Numbered from the stretch's first letter, positions 18,491-27,321 are shown. The stretch: 64,000 nucleotides of DNA from Candidatus Solibacter sp. (GCA_013822245.1 PNKE01000026.1:1-64000); one strand, 5' to 3'. Made by a program: numbers and translations. The notes: generated by a model from the letters alone, not told the origin.

Positions 18491-18945
18491 CCGATCGCAG
18501 GCACGTTTGGGAGCTTCCGGCGCGAGAGTTCGCGCGGCGCGAGACGCTCGCACGCTGCGAGCGGGTTCTGGCCGAGATCGAAAGGGTTTCGCGCAACGCG
18601 GGCGAGGACGAGGTCCATGACCTGCGGGTCTCGATCCGCAGATTCACGCAAGCGGTGCGGATCTTCGAGCCGCTGCTGCCAAAGCGGGCCCGGAAAATCA
18701 CCAGACGAACCCGCGCGCTGCTTGCCGCCGCGGGCGAGGTGCGCGATCTGGATGTCGGCATCGGGCGGCTGCTGAAACTCGGCGTACCCGAGCAGGATGC
18801 TCTGCTTCTCTCCATGCATGAATCGCGCAGGCGGTTGGGCCTGCAACTGCTGGGCGAGGTGTTCAAGCTGAGGGCCGCCGCGCCCGAACAGTCCTGGCCC
18901 GCGGTCTTTCTGCCGGAAACGGCGCCGGAGGTCGCGCAGCCTTGA
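18487..18945 (+). CDS. CHAD domain, N-terminal half encoded as a separate gene
   Basis: A 152-aa basic helical protein. It carries only the first half of a CHAD domain: EVHDLRVSIRRFTQAVRIFE and, after a basic helix, AAGEVRDLDVGIGRL, with the conserved His and Arg/Lys residues thought to bind polyphosphate. The TTG start overlaps the ppx stop (TTGA) and is preceded by AGGAG. The protein ends at VAQP where a normal CHAD protein would continue into its second four-helix half. That half is encoded by the next gene, reached through another TTGA overlap in a different frame. Confidence 0.75.
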   Translation: MTDRRHVWELPAREFARRETLARCERVLAEIERVSRNAGEDEVHDLRVSIRRFTQAVRIFEPLLPKRARKITRRTRALLAAAGEVRDLDVGIGRLLKLGVPEQDALLLSMHESRRRLGLQLLGEVFKLRAAAPEQSWPAVFLPETAPEVAQP

Positions 18946-19496
18946 AGAAGAAGACCTCCATGGAATGGGACGCGATGGCGGGCGCGGGGGAAAACGTCCG
19001 CCGCCAGATGCCGGGCGTCGTGGCCGAGTTCTTCCAGTTGGGCCGCGAGGCGGCGGCATCAGGCGGCGATCCGGCGCGCCTTCATGCGTTCCGATTGGCC
19101 GCCAAGCGGTTTCGCTACACGCTCGAACTGTTCCGCCCGCTCTATGGGCCGGGCCTGGATGCGCGCATCGAGGCGGTAAGAAGGATCCAGTCGATGCTCG
19201 GCGACCGGCAGGACTTTGCCGTGCTCTCGGCGCGCCTGAGGAACACACTGATGCCGTCCGACGCTCTGCTCGATGCCCTGCGCGCCTGCGACGAGAAGGG
19301 CCGGGGATTGGAAGACCGGTTCGTCGCCTATTGGCGCGATGAGTTCGACGTTGCGGGCGCCGGGTTGCGGTGGGTGCGTTATCTTCTGAGGCGTCCCGCG
19401 GCTCCGCGCCGTGCCGCTCCCGTTGCCGCGCCGCCGAAGACGACGGCGGAACCCGCGCCGGCGCATGCGCGGAAGTCCGCGCGTACACGGCGGTGA
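18942..19496 (+). CDS. CHAD domain, C-terminal half encoded as a separate gene
   Basis: A 184-aa protein with the second CHAD half: LHAFRLAAKRFRYTLELFRP and RIQSMLGDRQDFAVLSARLR, the two signatures usually found in the C-terminal repeat. The start is TTG 18942, overlapping the TGA of the N-terminal half, with GGAGGT nine bases upstream. The last 40 residues are Arg/Ala/Pro-rich and probably disordered. Together with its neighbour it would rebuild a full CHAD domain as a heterodimer. A sequencing frameshift is the main alternative. Confidence 0.75.
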   Translation: MKKKTSMEWDAMAGAGENVRRQMPGVVAEFFQLGREAAASGGDPARLHAFRLAAKRFRYTLELFRPLYGPGLDARIEAVRRIQSMLGDRQDFAVLSARLRNTLMPSDALLDALRACDEKGRGLEDRFVAYWRDEFDVAGAGLRWVRYLLRRPAAPRRAAPVAAPPKTTAEPAPAHARKSARTRR

Positions 19497-19527
19497 CGCC
19501 ATGGGCCGTCCGGATTCGATTCGGGCG

Positions 19528-19911
19528 TCAGCGCGGGCAGTAGGCGATGCAGTCGATTTCGACGAGCATCTTTGGATCCGCGAAAGCGACGGCGACGGTG
19601 GTCCGGGTGGGGAACTTTTCGCCGAAAAACTCGCGGTAAACCTCGTTCATCTCCGCGAAGTGGTTGCCGTCGCGCAGGTAGACGTTCACCTTCACCACGT
19701 CGGCGGGCGTTGCCCCGGCCGAGGCCAGCAGGCGCTTCACGTTGCCCAGCGTGATGCGGGTTTCGTGCCGGATGTCACCGTAGGACATCTGGTCGGTGAC
19801 AGGGTCCACCGGACCCTGTCCCGAGACGAACACGAAGTTCCCTGCGCGAATCACGGGTGAATAGGGTCCCCGAGGCGACGGCGATTCAGGCGGAAAGATG
19901 CGTTCGAGCAT
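19528..19911 (-). CDS. RidA/YjgF-family protein
   Basis: A 127-aa cytosolic protein of the Rid family, whose members hydrolyse reactive enamine/imine intermediates. Motifs are GPYSPVIRAGNFVFVSGQGP, NVKRLLASAGATPADVVKVN, PTRTTVAVAF and EIDCIA. The strongly conserved arginine of active RidA proteins is represented in FPTRTTV, and the Glu in the final strand is present, so imine deaminase activity is plausible. It precedes the convergent CHAD genes and lies 12 bases downstream of the NYN-LOTUS gene on the same strand, so it is likely co-transcribed with it. Confidence 0.9.
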   Translation of the reverse strand: MLERIFPPESPSPRGPYSPVIRAGNFVFVSGQGPVDPVTDQMSYGDIRHETRITLGNVKRLLASAGATPADVVKVNVYLRDGNHFAEMNEVYREFFGEKFPTRTTVAVAFADPKMLVEIDCIAYCPR

Positions 19912-19923
19912 GAGAGTCTCCTG

Positions 19924-21303
19924 TTACTCGGCCTTCTTGCGGCGCGACTTGCGAGGCGCCTTCGCGGCCCCTCCGGAAGACGAAGCCGAGGCGGCCGGCT
20001 TCTTGCGGGCCGGTGCGCGCTTCTTCGGTTTGGGCCCCAACTCCGGCAGCGGAATCTCTCCGGTCGCCGTGGGCTGGCCGCGGACGATGGGCTGGACGAA
20101 GTCGTGCTCGGTGAGCAGGTCCTCCTCCTTCATGTCCCGTTCCGGCGGGGCCGGCGGGTAGAACTCGGCGCCAAGGTTGACGATCACGCCGGCCTCCTCG
20201 CTCGGTTCCAGGCGCACGACCAGGCGGTCCTGGGCGAAGTTGAGGAACTCGATAAAGCCGGGGAAGCCGTAGCGCATGTGGTCGAAGTCGGGGAACTCCT
20301 CCTTGATCCAGGCTTCGAGTTCCGCGGCGGTGCGGCCGCCGTCGAGTTCGAAGTCGATGCGGTGGATTTCGAGAACTTCGCGCAGGTGCTCGAGCGCCTC
20401 TTCGGGGCGCGGCATCGGCTTGTCGTTCTGCGGGTGGTGCTTGCGCTCGATGAACCAGCGCCCGCCGCCGCCCTTCACCTGGACGAAGTCGGCCTTCTTG
20501 AGCCGTTCGACGAAATCGGAGAAGCTGCGCGCGCCATAGGCGGATTCGTTGAACGCCGAATCCAACTGCAGCATGGTGGACTTGAGCAGTCCCAGTTGCG
20601 GCTGGACGTTGCGGCGCTCGAGGACGTGCAGGGCGCGCTCGACCAGCGGCATGGCGAGGATAAGGTCCAGCGGCGCCGGACGGTTCTGCTGCTGCTGCTG
20701 CTGCTGTTCGCGGTCCTTGTCGCGGCGTTCCTCGCGGTCGCGGCGGCGCTCGTCGCGGTCCTTGCGGAACTTGCCGCGGTCGCGATCGCGGTCGTCGCGC
20801 TGCTGCTGCGACTGCGGCTGAACCTGCACCGTATCGACGTTCAGCAGCGATTCAAAGCTGACGAACTCGTGGCAGTTCTGCTGCAGGATGGTGGAGGTGA
20901 ACGCCCGCCCGCCGACGACAAAGACAGTCTTGCCGTACTCCTTCAGCTTGTTGACGAGCGGGATAAAATCCGAGTCGCCGCTAACGATGGCGAACGCCTT
21001 CACGTGGTCGTGCGTGAAGGCCATCTCGAGCGCGTCGAGGGCGAGGTTGATGTCGGCGCCGTTCTTGTCGCCGCGCGGCGACGGGATGCGCTGGACCATT
21101 TGGACGGCGTTTTCGGCCATCTGCCGGGTGGCGCCCTCCTGCCTGCTCCAGTTGGCGTAGGCGAACTTGGCGACGATGTCGCCGCGCTCCTTGAGCGCGT
21201 CGAGGACGAGCGCGACGTCGAAGTCGCGCCGCAGCGTGGACTTCACGCCGATTTCGATGTTGTCGTAGTCGACGAACACCGCGATAGTCAGTCGGTCTTG
21301 CAT
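19924..21303 (-). CDS. NYN-domain (PIN-like) putative RNase with LOTUS/OST-HTH domain(s)
   Basis: A 459-aa cytosolic protein. Residues 1-140 are a NYN/LabA domain with the PIN-like acidic residues D12 and D14 (FVDYDNIE), D84 (GADINLALD), D110 and D112 (IVSGDSDF). A highly charged linker (about 165-215) ends in seven consecutive glutamines. Residues about 225-295 look like an OST-HTH/LOTUS domain (MLQLDSAFNESAYGARSFSD). A second LOTUS-like segment may lie at 305-375. The last 60 residues are Lys/Ala-rich. LOTUS domains bind RNA, including G-quadruplex RNA, so an RNA-processing nuclease is inferred. Confidence 0.8.
   Translation of the reverse strand: MQDRLTIAVFVDYDNIEIGVKSTLRRDFDVALVLDALKERGDIVAKFAYANWSRQEGATRQMAENAVQMVQRIPSPRGDKNGADINLALDALEMAFTHDHVKAFAIVSGDSDFIPLVNKLKEYGKTVFVVGGRAFTSTILQQNCHEFVSFESLLNVDTVQVQPQSQQQRDDRDRDRGKFRKDRDERRRDREERRDKDREQQQQQQQNRPAPLDLILAMPLVERALHVLERRNVQPQLGLLKSTMLQLDSAFNESAYGARSFSDFVERLKKADFVQVKGGGGRWFIERKHHPQNDKPMPRPEEALEHLREVLEIHRIDFELDGGRTAAELEAWIKEEFPDFDHMRYGFPGFIEFLNFAQDRLVVRLEPSEEAGVIVNLGAEFYPPAPPERDMKEEDLLTEHDFVQPIVRGQPTATGEIPLPELGPKPKKRAPARKKPAASASSSGGAAKAPRKSRRKKAE
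20686..20706 (-). repeat. Trinucleotide repeat (CTG)7 / Q7 tract
   Basis: Seven uninterrupted CTG units on the plus strand read as seven CAG glutamine codons in the NYN-LOTUS gene. They sit in the charged linker between nuclease and RNA-binding domains. Such tracts can change length by slippage without breaking the frame. Confidence 0.9.
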
Positions 21304-21890
21304 AGTGGTTGCTTCAAAATCCTAACAAATTGTTCCGGGGGGCGGGCTCGGCTTGTTCCTTGCGGCCTCTCATGCGTCTCGGTTGTCCGCGCGGCTGGAC
21401 TCCGCCGCCGCGTGGCTTCCCGGGATGCCTGGCCCGACTCACGTCAACGGCCCCCTCTTTGCCTTGTGTTGCGGAGCCCTCATCGAGGAACTTGCCGCTT
21501 CCGGCGGCGATCAAGCCGCCACACTCCTTCTTCAGTCTAATATTTTGTCCGGGATCTGCCGTCCGGATGTCCGCGTGGGAATCAGTCTCCTGCCGCCAAC
21601 CATCCGTCCGCCCCCGAATCCGCCGGAAACGAGGCGGCCCTCAAGGCCTCCCTGCCGTCTCCGGATCAGTCTCTTCCATGCCGGCGCCCGAAGCGGGCGC
21701 GGGCAATTCGTTTGGCGCTGCGGCTCTCGCCTGCCGGTGCCTGATCGAGCCACCCTGACGCTCCTAAAGGGGTGTCCCCGTGTGGCTCCACCCCCAGTAT
21801 AGACGTTTGCGCCGCTCCGCAATGTGGGCTTTGGACCGGCATCAAAACGTCACGGGCGAAAATCGCGCATCCTAGAGGAGTAGATTCACC
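21304..21890. other. 587-base intergenic stretch with a dyad; no gene recognised
   Basis: Divergent gap between the NYN-LOTUS gene (minus) and the cobalamin adenosyltransferase gene (plus). Open frames here are short and lack family motifs. A perfect 7-base dyad, GAGCCAC (21747-21753) with GTGGCTC (21782-21788), encloses a C/G-rich loop about 100 bases before the adenosyltransferase start. I looked for the cobalamin-riboswitch core, RNase P, tmRNA and 6S signatures and did not find them. The stretch must contain promoters for both genes and may contain an unassigned structured RNA. Confidence 0.35.
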
Positions 21891-22502
21891 ATGGACGAAA
21901 AACCATTCAGGGAACCTGTGCTGGCGCTCAACAGGATTTACACGAAGACCGGCGATGCCGGCGAGACCTGCCTTGTCGGCGGCCAGAGAGTCGGCAAGGA
22001 CCAACTGCGCCTGGAGTGCTATGGCACCGTGGACGAGTTGAACAGCCACGCCGGCATGGCCGCCGCGCTGGCCTCGGCCCCGGAACTGCAAAGCCTGAGG
22101 AAGTCTCTCGTCCGCATCCAGCACGAACTGTTCAACCTGGGATCCATCCTGGCCACGCTGCCCGCCGACGTAGGCGCGCAACAGCCGCGCGTCACCGATG
22201 CCGAGATCGGGCAGCTCGAACGCGAAATCGATCGCATGAACGAAGAGCTTCCGGAGTTGAGGAGTTTCGTCCTCCCCGGCGGCTCCGCATTGAACGCCCA
22301 ACTGCACATTTGCCGGACCGTCTGCCGGCGGGCCGAGCGGCTTGTCGTCGCGCTGAACCGCATCTCCGGCTCCGAGCAAGTGAACATCCGCTACCTGAAC
22401 CGGCTGAGCGATGCCTTCTTTGTCCAGAGCCGCTGGGCCTGTGCCAGGCAGGGCGCAGCCGAGGTCCTCTGGCGGCCCAACCAGCCCAAGAGCGCGGAAT
22501 AG
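21891..22502 (+). CDS. PduO-type cob(I)alamin adenosyltransferase
   Basis: A 203-aa cytosolic enzyme that transfers adenosyl from ATP to cob(I)alamin to make coenzyme B12. The PduO signatures are visible: RIYTKTGDAGETCLVGG (ATP-binding loop), ECYGTVDELNSHAG, VRIQHELFNLGSILAT, FVLPGGSALNAQLHICRTVC and the terminal YLNRLSDAFFVQSRW. The N-terminus MDEKPFREPVLAL is a short extension. GAGGAG lies about 11 bases upstream. No other cobalamin genes are in the window. Confidence 0.92.
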   Translation: MDEKPFREPVLALNRIYTKTGDAGETCLVGGQRVGKDQLRLECYGTVDELNSHAGMAAALASAPELQSLRKSLVRIQHELFNLGSILATLPADVGAQQPRVTDAEIGQLEREIDRMNEELPELRSFVLPGGSALNAQLHICRTVCRRAERLVVALNRISGSEQVNIRYLNRLSDAFFVQSRWACARQGAAEVLWRPNQPKSAE

Positions 22503-22506
22503 CCGC

Positions 22507-23067
22507 CTACTTGCCCGCCGGCCGCGGCTTGACGGTCCAGAGATAGATGGTCCGGCCTTCCACCTCCTTTGTCTCGTCCGGTTCCCAGTCGCCCATGCGG
22601 AAGCTGTGCGAAACGATGCGCGTGCCCGGCTTCAATTCGCCAAGCAGGCGCGGCTTCAACTTCTCGTTCACCGACGGCAACAGATACATTGTCACCACCG
22701 TGGCGTCCTTGATCTCGGCCTCGAAGATGTCCTTCAGGACGAATCTGGCCTTTTCAGCCACGTTGGCGGTCTTGGCGTTGGCGTTGGCCTCCCCGATGCG
22801 CTGCGGATCCAGGTCGTAGCCCACCGCCCTGGCGCCGAACTCCGACGCCGCCATGACGACGATACGGCCGTCGCCGCATCCGAGGTCGATCACAAAATCT
22901 TCCTTGGTGACCTTGGCCAGTTGAAGCATTCCCTTCACCACGCCCTGCGGCGTGGGCACGTAGGGTACCGACAGGCCATTGCCGTAAATGTACTCCTCCT
23001 GTGCCTGTGCCGGCGCGGCGGCGAGCAAGAGCCCAAGAACGCAGAACAGCGAGAAAATGGTCTTCAT
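22507..23067 (-). CDS. Exported SAM-dependent methyltransferase-fold protein
   Basis: A 186-aa protein starting with a clear signal peptide (MKTIFSLFCVLGLLLAAAPAQA) and then a compact class I methyltransferase core: DFVIDLGCGDGRIVVMAASE (SAM loop), AVGYDLDPQRIGEANANA and DATVVTMYLLPSVNEKL. The start is placed at 23067 because of the signal peptide; the open frame extends 12 residues further. An exported protein with an intact SAM site is odd because SAM is cytosolic, so either it acts on the cytosolic side as a tethered protein or SAM-binding is not used. It ends only four bases from the convergent adenosyltransferase gene. Confidence 0.75.
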   Translation of the reverse strand: MKTIFSLFCVLGLLLAAAPAQAQEEYIYGNGLSVPYVPTPQGVVKGMLQLAKVTKEDFVIDLGCGDGRIVVMAASEFGARAVGYDLDPQRIGEANANAKTANVAEKARFVLKDIFEAEIKDATVVTMYLLPSVNEKLKPRLLGELKPGTRIVSHSFRMGDWEPDETKEVEGRTIYLWTVKPRPAGK

Positions 23068-23180
23068 CCGAATCGAACCTCCCGTGGTTGAAACATACAA
23101 CAAACCAGCGCCCGCGTGCTGAGACCCTGTCCAGGGCGAAGCCGTAGTACGATAACTCCGGACCCCGGAGACCCCAACAG

Positions 23181-24902
23181 ATGCGCATTCTCACGACCCT
23201 ATTGATTGCCTGCTGCTTCACCTTCGCCGCCGACAAGCGGAACACGCACACGCCGGACACCGACACCTACGTCACCTTCAAGGCCCCGGCGGACCTGAAA
23301 ACCTGGGAGGCGCGCAAGGCCGAATTGCGCGAATCGATCCTGTTCAACTCCGGGCTGCTGCCGATGCCGCCGAAGACGCCGCTGAACCCCATTGTCGCCG
23401 GCCGGTTGGAGCGAGCCGATTACATCATCGAGCGCATCGTTATCGAAACGCTGCCCGGCTACTGGCTCGGTGGCAACCTCTATCTGCCGAAGTCGCCCGC
23501 CGGACCCGTCCCCGCCATCCTTCATCCCCATGGCCATTGGACCTACGGCCGCCTGGAGAGCCAGCCGCTGAACTCGCCGCAGTTGTTCGGCATCAACCTG
23601 GCCCGGCGCGGTTTCGCCGTCTTCGCCTACGACATGGTGGGCTACAACGACACCTTCCAGACGCCGCATGACTTCAGCACGCCGGAATTTCAGCTCTGGA
23701 ACTTCACGCCGCTCGGCCTGCAACTCTGGAACTCGATCCGCGCTCTCGATTTTCTCACCGCCCGCGCTGATATCGACCCGTCGCGCATCGGCATCTCCGG
23801 CGCATCCGGCGGTGGAACGCAGACATTCCTCCTCGCCGCCGTCGACGGCCGCATCGCCGCCGCCGCGCCCGTCAACATGGTCTCCGGCATCATGCAGGGC
23901 GGCTGCATTTGCGAGAACGCCCCTGGGCTTCGAGTCGGGACCAACAACATCGAAACCGCCGCGCTGTTCGCGCCCAAGCCGCAGTTGCTGGTGGCCGCCA
24001 CGGGCGACTGGACGAAAAACGTTCCGAAGGAAGAGTTCCCCGCCGTCCGCGGCGTGTACCAGCTTTACGGCAAGCCGGAGATGGTCGACGCAGTCCAGTT
24101 CGACTCGCCGCACAACTACCACCAGCAGAGCCGCGAGGCTGTGTATGAGTTCTTCCGTAAGACGCTGGCGCCTTCGGTCGCGGCATTTAAGGAGCGCGGC
24201 GGGACCATCGAGAAGCTGCAAGACATGCTCGTCTGGCACGGCCGCCCGCTGCCCTCTCATGCAAAGGACTTCCCGGCGATTTTCGAGGAGTGGAAGTCGA
24301 TTTCTCGCCGCCAGTCCGCCGCCGCCGGACCACACGAACTCAGCCGCCGCCTGGCCGTGGCGCTGGGCATCGATCCGGCGGACGCCGTTGATGAGAAGGG
24401 CGGAATGCTGGCCTATCAGAGCGGCGGCGCCGAAATTCCGTTCAAGTTCACGCCGGGCAAATCGCCTGCCGTGCTGATGCTTGATGCGGGCGGAATCGCC
24501 GCTGCCGAAAAGTCTGCTGACTATGCGAAGTTCAAGGCCGAGGGCCGGGCGATGCTGTTGATTGACGCATTCCAGACCGGCTCGGCGGTTGCGCCGCGCG
24601 ACCGGTCGCACAGCCACTTCCTTACGTTCAACCGCAGCGACGCCGCCGCCCGCGCCGCTGACGTTTCCGCCGCCATTGCCTGGCTTCAGAAAAAGCAGCC
24701 GGGCGCGGTTGAGGTTGCAGCCGCGGGCGCTGCACGCTACTGGGCGCTGTTTGGCGCGGCTGCCGGCCGGCGGCAGGTGAAGCTGTTGTTCGACGGCTCG
24801 ACGCTCGGCGGCGCGGAGGCCGAACTGGAGAGGAATTTCCTTGCTCCAGGGGTGTTGCGGGCCGGCGGAGTGGATGCGGCGCGCCGGGCGTTGGGCCGGT
24901 AG
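23181..24902 (+). CDS. Exported alpha/beta hydrolase (acetyl-xylan-esterase / dienelactone-hydrolase-like)
   Basis: A 573-aa protein with signal peptide MRILTTLLIACCFTFAA. The hydrolase fold is seen from residue 85: GYWLGGNLYLPKSPAGPVPA, HPHGHWTYG, RRGFAVFAYDMVGYNDT, the nucleophile elbow RIGISGASGGGTQTFLLA, and a downstream His in DSPHNYHQQSRE. Residues 370-573 form a second, shorter hydrolase-like part without a clear nucleophile. The family resembles multidomain esterases in Acidobacteriota that act on sugar or polysaccharide esters. It ends four bases before the convergent stop of the next gene. Confidence 0.75.
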   Translation: MRILTTLLIACCFTFAADKRNTHTPDTDTYVTFKAPADLKTWEARKAELRESILFNSGLLPMPPKTPLNPIVAGRLERADYIIERIVIETLPGYWLGGNLYLPKSPAGPVPAILHPHGHWTYGRLESQPLNSPQLFGINLARRGFAVFAYDMVGYNDTFQTPHDFSTPEFQLWNFTPLGLQLWNSIRALDFLTARADIDPSRIGISGASGGGTQTFLLAAVDGRIAAAAPVNMVSGIMQGGCICENAPGLRVGTNNIETAALFAPKPQLLVAATGDWTKNVPKEEFPAVRGVYQLYGKPEMVDAVQFDSPHNYHQQSREAVYEFFRKTLAPSVAAFKERGGTIEKLQDMLVWHGRPLPSHAKDFPAIFEEWKSISRRQSAAAGPHELSRRLAVALGIDPADAVDEKGGMLAYQSGGAEIPFKFTPGKSPAVLMLDAGGIAAAEKSADYAKFKAEGRAMLLIDAFQTGSAVAPRDRSHSHFLTFNRSDAAARAADVSAAIAWLQKKQPGAVEVAAAGAARYWALFGAAAGRRQVKLLFDGSTLGGAEAELERNFLAPGVLRAGGVDAARRALGR

Positions 24903-24905
24903 ATC

Positions 24906-27272
24906 CTACGCCGCGGCGGATCCGCGGGGTGTCAGGCGTACGGCCAGCAGGGCCACCAGATAAAGCCCCGCGCCAATCAGCAGCGTGTTGCTCAGGCCCA
25001 GGTACAGCGCCAGGAAAATCGCAGCGGCCGAGCCCAGCACGCTCGACGCCGCGTTCAGGCTCCACGCCCAGCGCACGCTCGGGCTGTGCCATTTCTCCAG
25101 CCTCGACAGCCCGCTGGGAAACGGGATGCCCATCAGGAACCCGGCCGGTGCGATCAGCAGAATCGTAGTGACCACCTTCAGCGGCAGCGCCAAACCGACC
25201 GCCTTGGTGGTCAGCGGCGTTGCGATCAAAGCCGACAGCGCCACCACGGCCGCCGCCGCCGCCAGCACCGCCATCAGGCGGCCGTCGCGGCCCTGAACGA
25301 TTTTGCGGCTGAAGTAACTGCCCGTGCCGCTGGAGACCAGCATCGAGAAGATGACCACGGTCAGCGCATAGGCGGGGTGGCCGAGGAACAGGACCAGTTT
25401 CTGGATCAGCCCGACCTGGACCAGGATGTAGCCGATGCCCAGGCAGACGAAATAGGTGAGGAAGACGGGCACGCCCGGCTCCTTCGGCAGACGCGTTCTG
25501 AGCAGCACGGGCGGTAGAAGCAAGGTGACGGCGACGGCCAGCAGGCTGACGCCGACAAGCGAGAACAGCGTCGGCACGGCCATGTTGATCTTGTAGTCGG
25601 CGCTCAACCGGGTCCAGTCGCGGACGAAGGTCCAGACATCGCCAGGCTGAACCGTGTAGAAGAAGAACGGCTTGTCGTCGCGCACGGGCCGGACGTTATA
25701 GGGATAGGCGCGGTAGAAGCTCTCCGGATCGGCGGCGGTCAGCAGGCTGGTGAACGCTCCGGGCTGCCTCGTGTCGGGGAAGTAGACCGCTTCGAAACCG
25801 CCCTTTGCCGCGGTTTCACGCGCGAGCCGGATGTCGGCATCCGAGAGCGGCTTGCGCGAGATCACCACGGTGTCGGTGGCGCCCCAGCCCCGGATCAGAT
25901 TCGACTTCTCCCGCACCACCACGGCGTGCCGCCAGGACTCCTTTTCGCCCAGCTTCTCCAGCGCCACCCGCGCCAGCGACAGCAGCCGCAGTGACTCTCT
26001 CGGCGGATCGAAGCCCCAGCGCGTCCAGACGAGGATACCGTCCGGCGTCAGGTGGCGCAGATAGTCCTCGAACGCCTCCACCGTGTAGATGTTGTTCTCC
26101 GACAGCGCGAATGCGCCGGCGGCGGTGGACGCCCAGGTGTCCACCAGCGTCGCCTGGATCACCTGATACAGCTCGTCTGACCGGCGGACGTAGCTCCTGC
26201 CGTCCTCGACGGCCAAACGAACCTCCGGGCGAAGGTAGATGCCCTTGTTCTCGCCCTTGTAGCGCTCGCGCATGATCGTATTGGCGATGATCGGGTTGAT
26301 TTCGACGCCTGTGACATCCTTGCTGCCGGAAGCCAGCGCGCGGGCCACGTCCCAGCCGCCGCCGGGCCCGAGGATCAGCGTCTTGGCGCCGGGGCGCATA
26401 TGATAGGCGAACGCCGGGCCGTCGGATTCCAGAGCCTTGCGGTCATTGGCGGTGAGGTTGTCGAGGTCGAACTGGCTCAAGCCCGTCGTCGCGTCGGCGT
26501 CGATGGCGATCAGTTTGCCGCCGTTCGGCTCCTTTGTGACGGCGATGCGCGAGAAGGTGTTCCACTTGACGAACTCCTCGTTGCCGATCTGGCGGCCCTT
26601 CGCCGTGTGGATATCGATGATCTGCGAACCCTTGTTGAAGATCACCAGCAGCACCAGCGCCAGAGCAAGCGCCACACCGCCGGCGCGGCCCTGCGCCGAC
26701 CCGGCCATGCCGTACCAGACCGCCGACGCCGCCGCAAACAGGACCGCCGCCGCGATCACCGTGCCAGGTCCGCCGAGAATGTTCAGGAATGGGATCAGCA
26801 GCAGGCAGCCGCCTGCCGCGCCCAGCAGATCGAAGAAGTAAACCCGGTCCACGCGCGAGATCGTCGCCGAGATGGCGAGCGAAACCGTAATGCCCGAAAG
26901 CACGAACGGGATGCTGGAAACGAAATAGATCGCCGCGAAATGCCAGAACCCGCTGCTTCCGGCCATCGACAGGATGGAGGCCAGCGAAACCACCACGGCC
27001 AGCGCGTTGGCGGCCGAGATCAGCCCCAGCCGGCGGTAGAGGTCCTTGCCCTCGCCGTCGATGTAGTAAGACAGCACGCCGCCCGCGCCGAGTCCAAAGA
27101 GCGCGATGGAGATCGCCAGGAATGCGAAGTGGTAGTAAAAGACGACCGAGAATATTCTCGTCAGCGACAACTCGAGCACGAGCGTCGCCATGGTCGTCAG
27201 GGCGACGGCTGAATAGAGCACGCCCCAGTGGGCGCTCCGTTTGACTGCGTGGGTGGAGGAAACAACGGACAA
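24906..27272 (-). CDS. Polytopic membrane protein with embedded spermidine-synthase-like domain
   Basis: A 788-aa protein. About eight hydrophobic helices occupy residues 15-225. A soluble Rossmann methyltransferase/aminopropyltransferase-like domain follows at about 230-510 (LILGPGGGWDVARALASGSK, VTGVEINPIIA, then DTWASTAAGAFALSENN), and further helices reach the C-terminus. The start is TTG 27272; no ATG lies near. Such SpeE-like membrane proteins are common in environmental bacteria and their substrate is unknown. The DTWASTAAGAF block replaces the usual polyamine-site D-S-S/T-D motif, so polyamine synthesis should not be assumed. Confidence 0.75.
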   Translation of the reverse strand: MSVVSSTHAVKRSAHWGVLYSAVALTTMATLVLELSLTRIFSVVFYYHFAFLAISIALFGLGAGGVLSYYIDGEGKDLYRRLGLISAANALAVVVSLASILSMAGSSGFWHFAAIYFVSSIPFVLSGITVSLAISATISRVDRVYFFDLLGAAGGCLLLIPFLNILGGPGTVIAAAVLFAAASAVWYGMAGSAQGRAGGVALALALVLLVIFNKGSQIIDIHTAKGRQIGNEEFVKWNTFSRIAVTKEPNGGKLIAIDADATTGLSQFDLDNLTANDRKALESDGPAFAYHMRPGAKTLILGPGGGWDVARALASGSKDVTGVEINPIIANTIMRERYKGENKGIYLRPEVRLAVEDGRSYVRRSDELYQVIQATLVDTWASTAAGAFALSENNIYTVEAFEDYLRHLTPDGILVWTRWGFDPPRESLRLLSLARVALEKLGEKESWRHAVVVREKSNLIRGWGATDTVVISRKPLSDADIRLARETAAKGGFEAVYFPDTRQPGAFTSLLTAADPESFYRAYPYNVRPVRDDKPFFFYTVQPGDVWTFVRDWTRLSADYKINMAVPTLFSLVGVSLLAVAVTLLLPPVLLRTRLPKEPGVPVFLTYFVCLGIGYILVQVGLIQKLVLFLGHPAYALTVVIFSMLVSSGTGSYFSRKIVQGRDGRLMAVLAAAAAVVALSALIATPLTTKAVGLALPLKVVTTILLIAPAGFLMGIPFPSGLSRLEKWHSPSVRWAWSLNAASSVLGSAAAIFLALYLGLSNTLLIGAGLYLVALLAVRLTPRGSAAA

Positions 27273-27321
27273 ACTACTATCCTACCGTCCGGCGGCCCCT
27301 GCTTTCTTGCCGTTCCAATAC

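Noticed and set aside
20104-21540. Plus-strand 478-codon frame opposite the NYN-LOTUS gene
   Set aside because: Long hydrophobic Leu/Val runs arise from the antisense of charged codons and the CTG repeat; no family motif.
21530-21890. Cobalamin riboswitch, RNase P RNA or tmRNA upstream of the adenosyltransferase gene
   Set aside because: Core sequences of these RNAs (B12 box, GAGGAAAGUC-type P RNA core, tag-peptide plus tRNA-like 3' end) were searched for by eye and not found.
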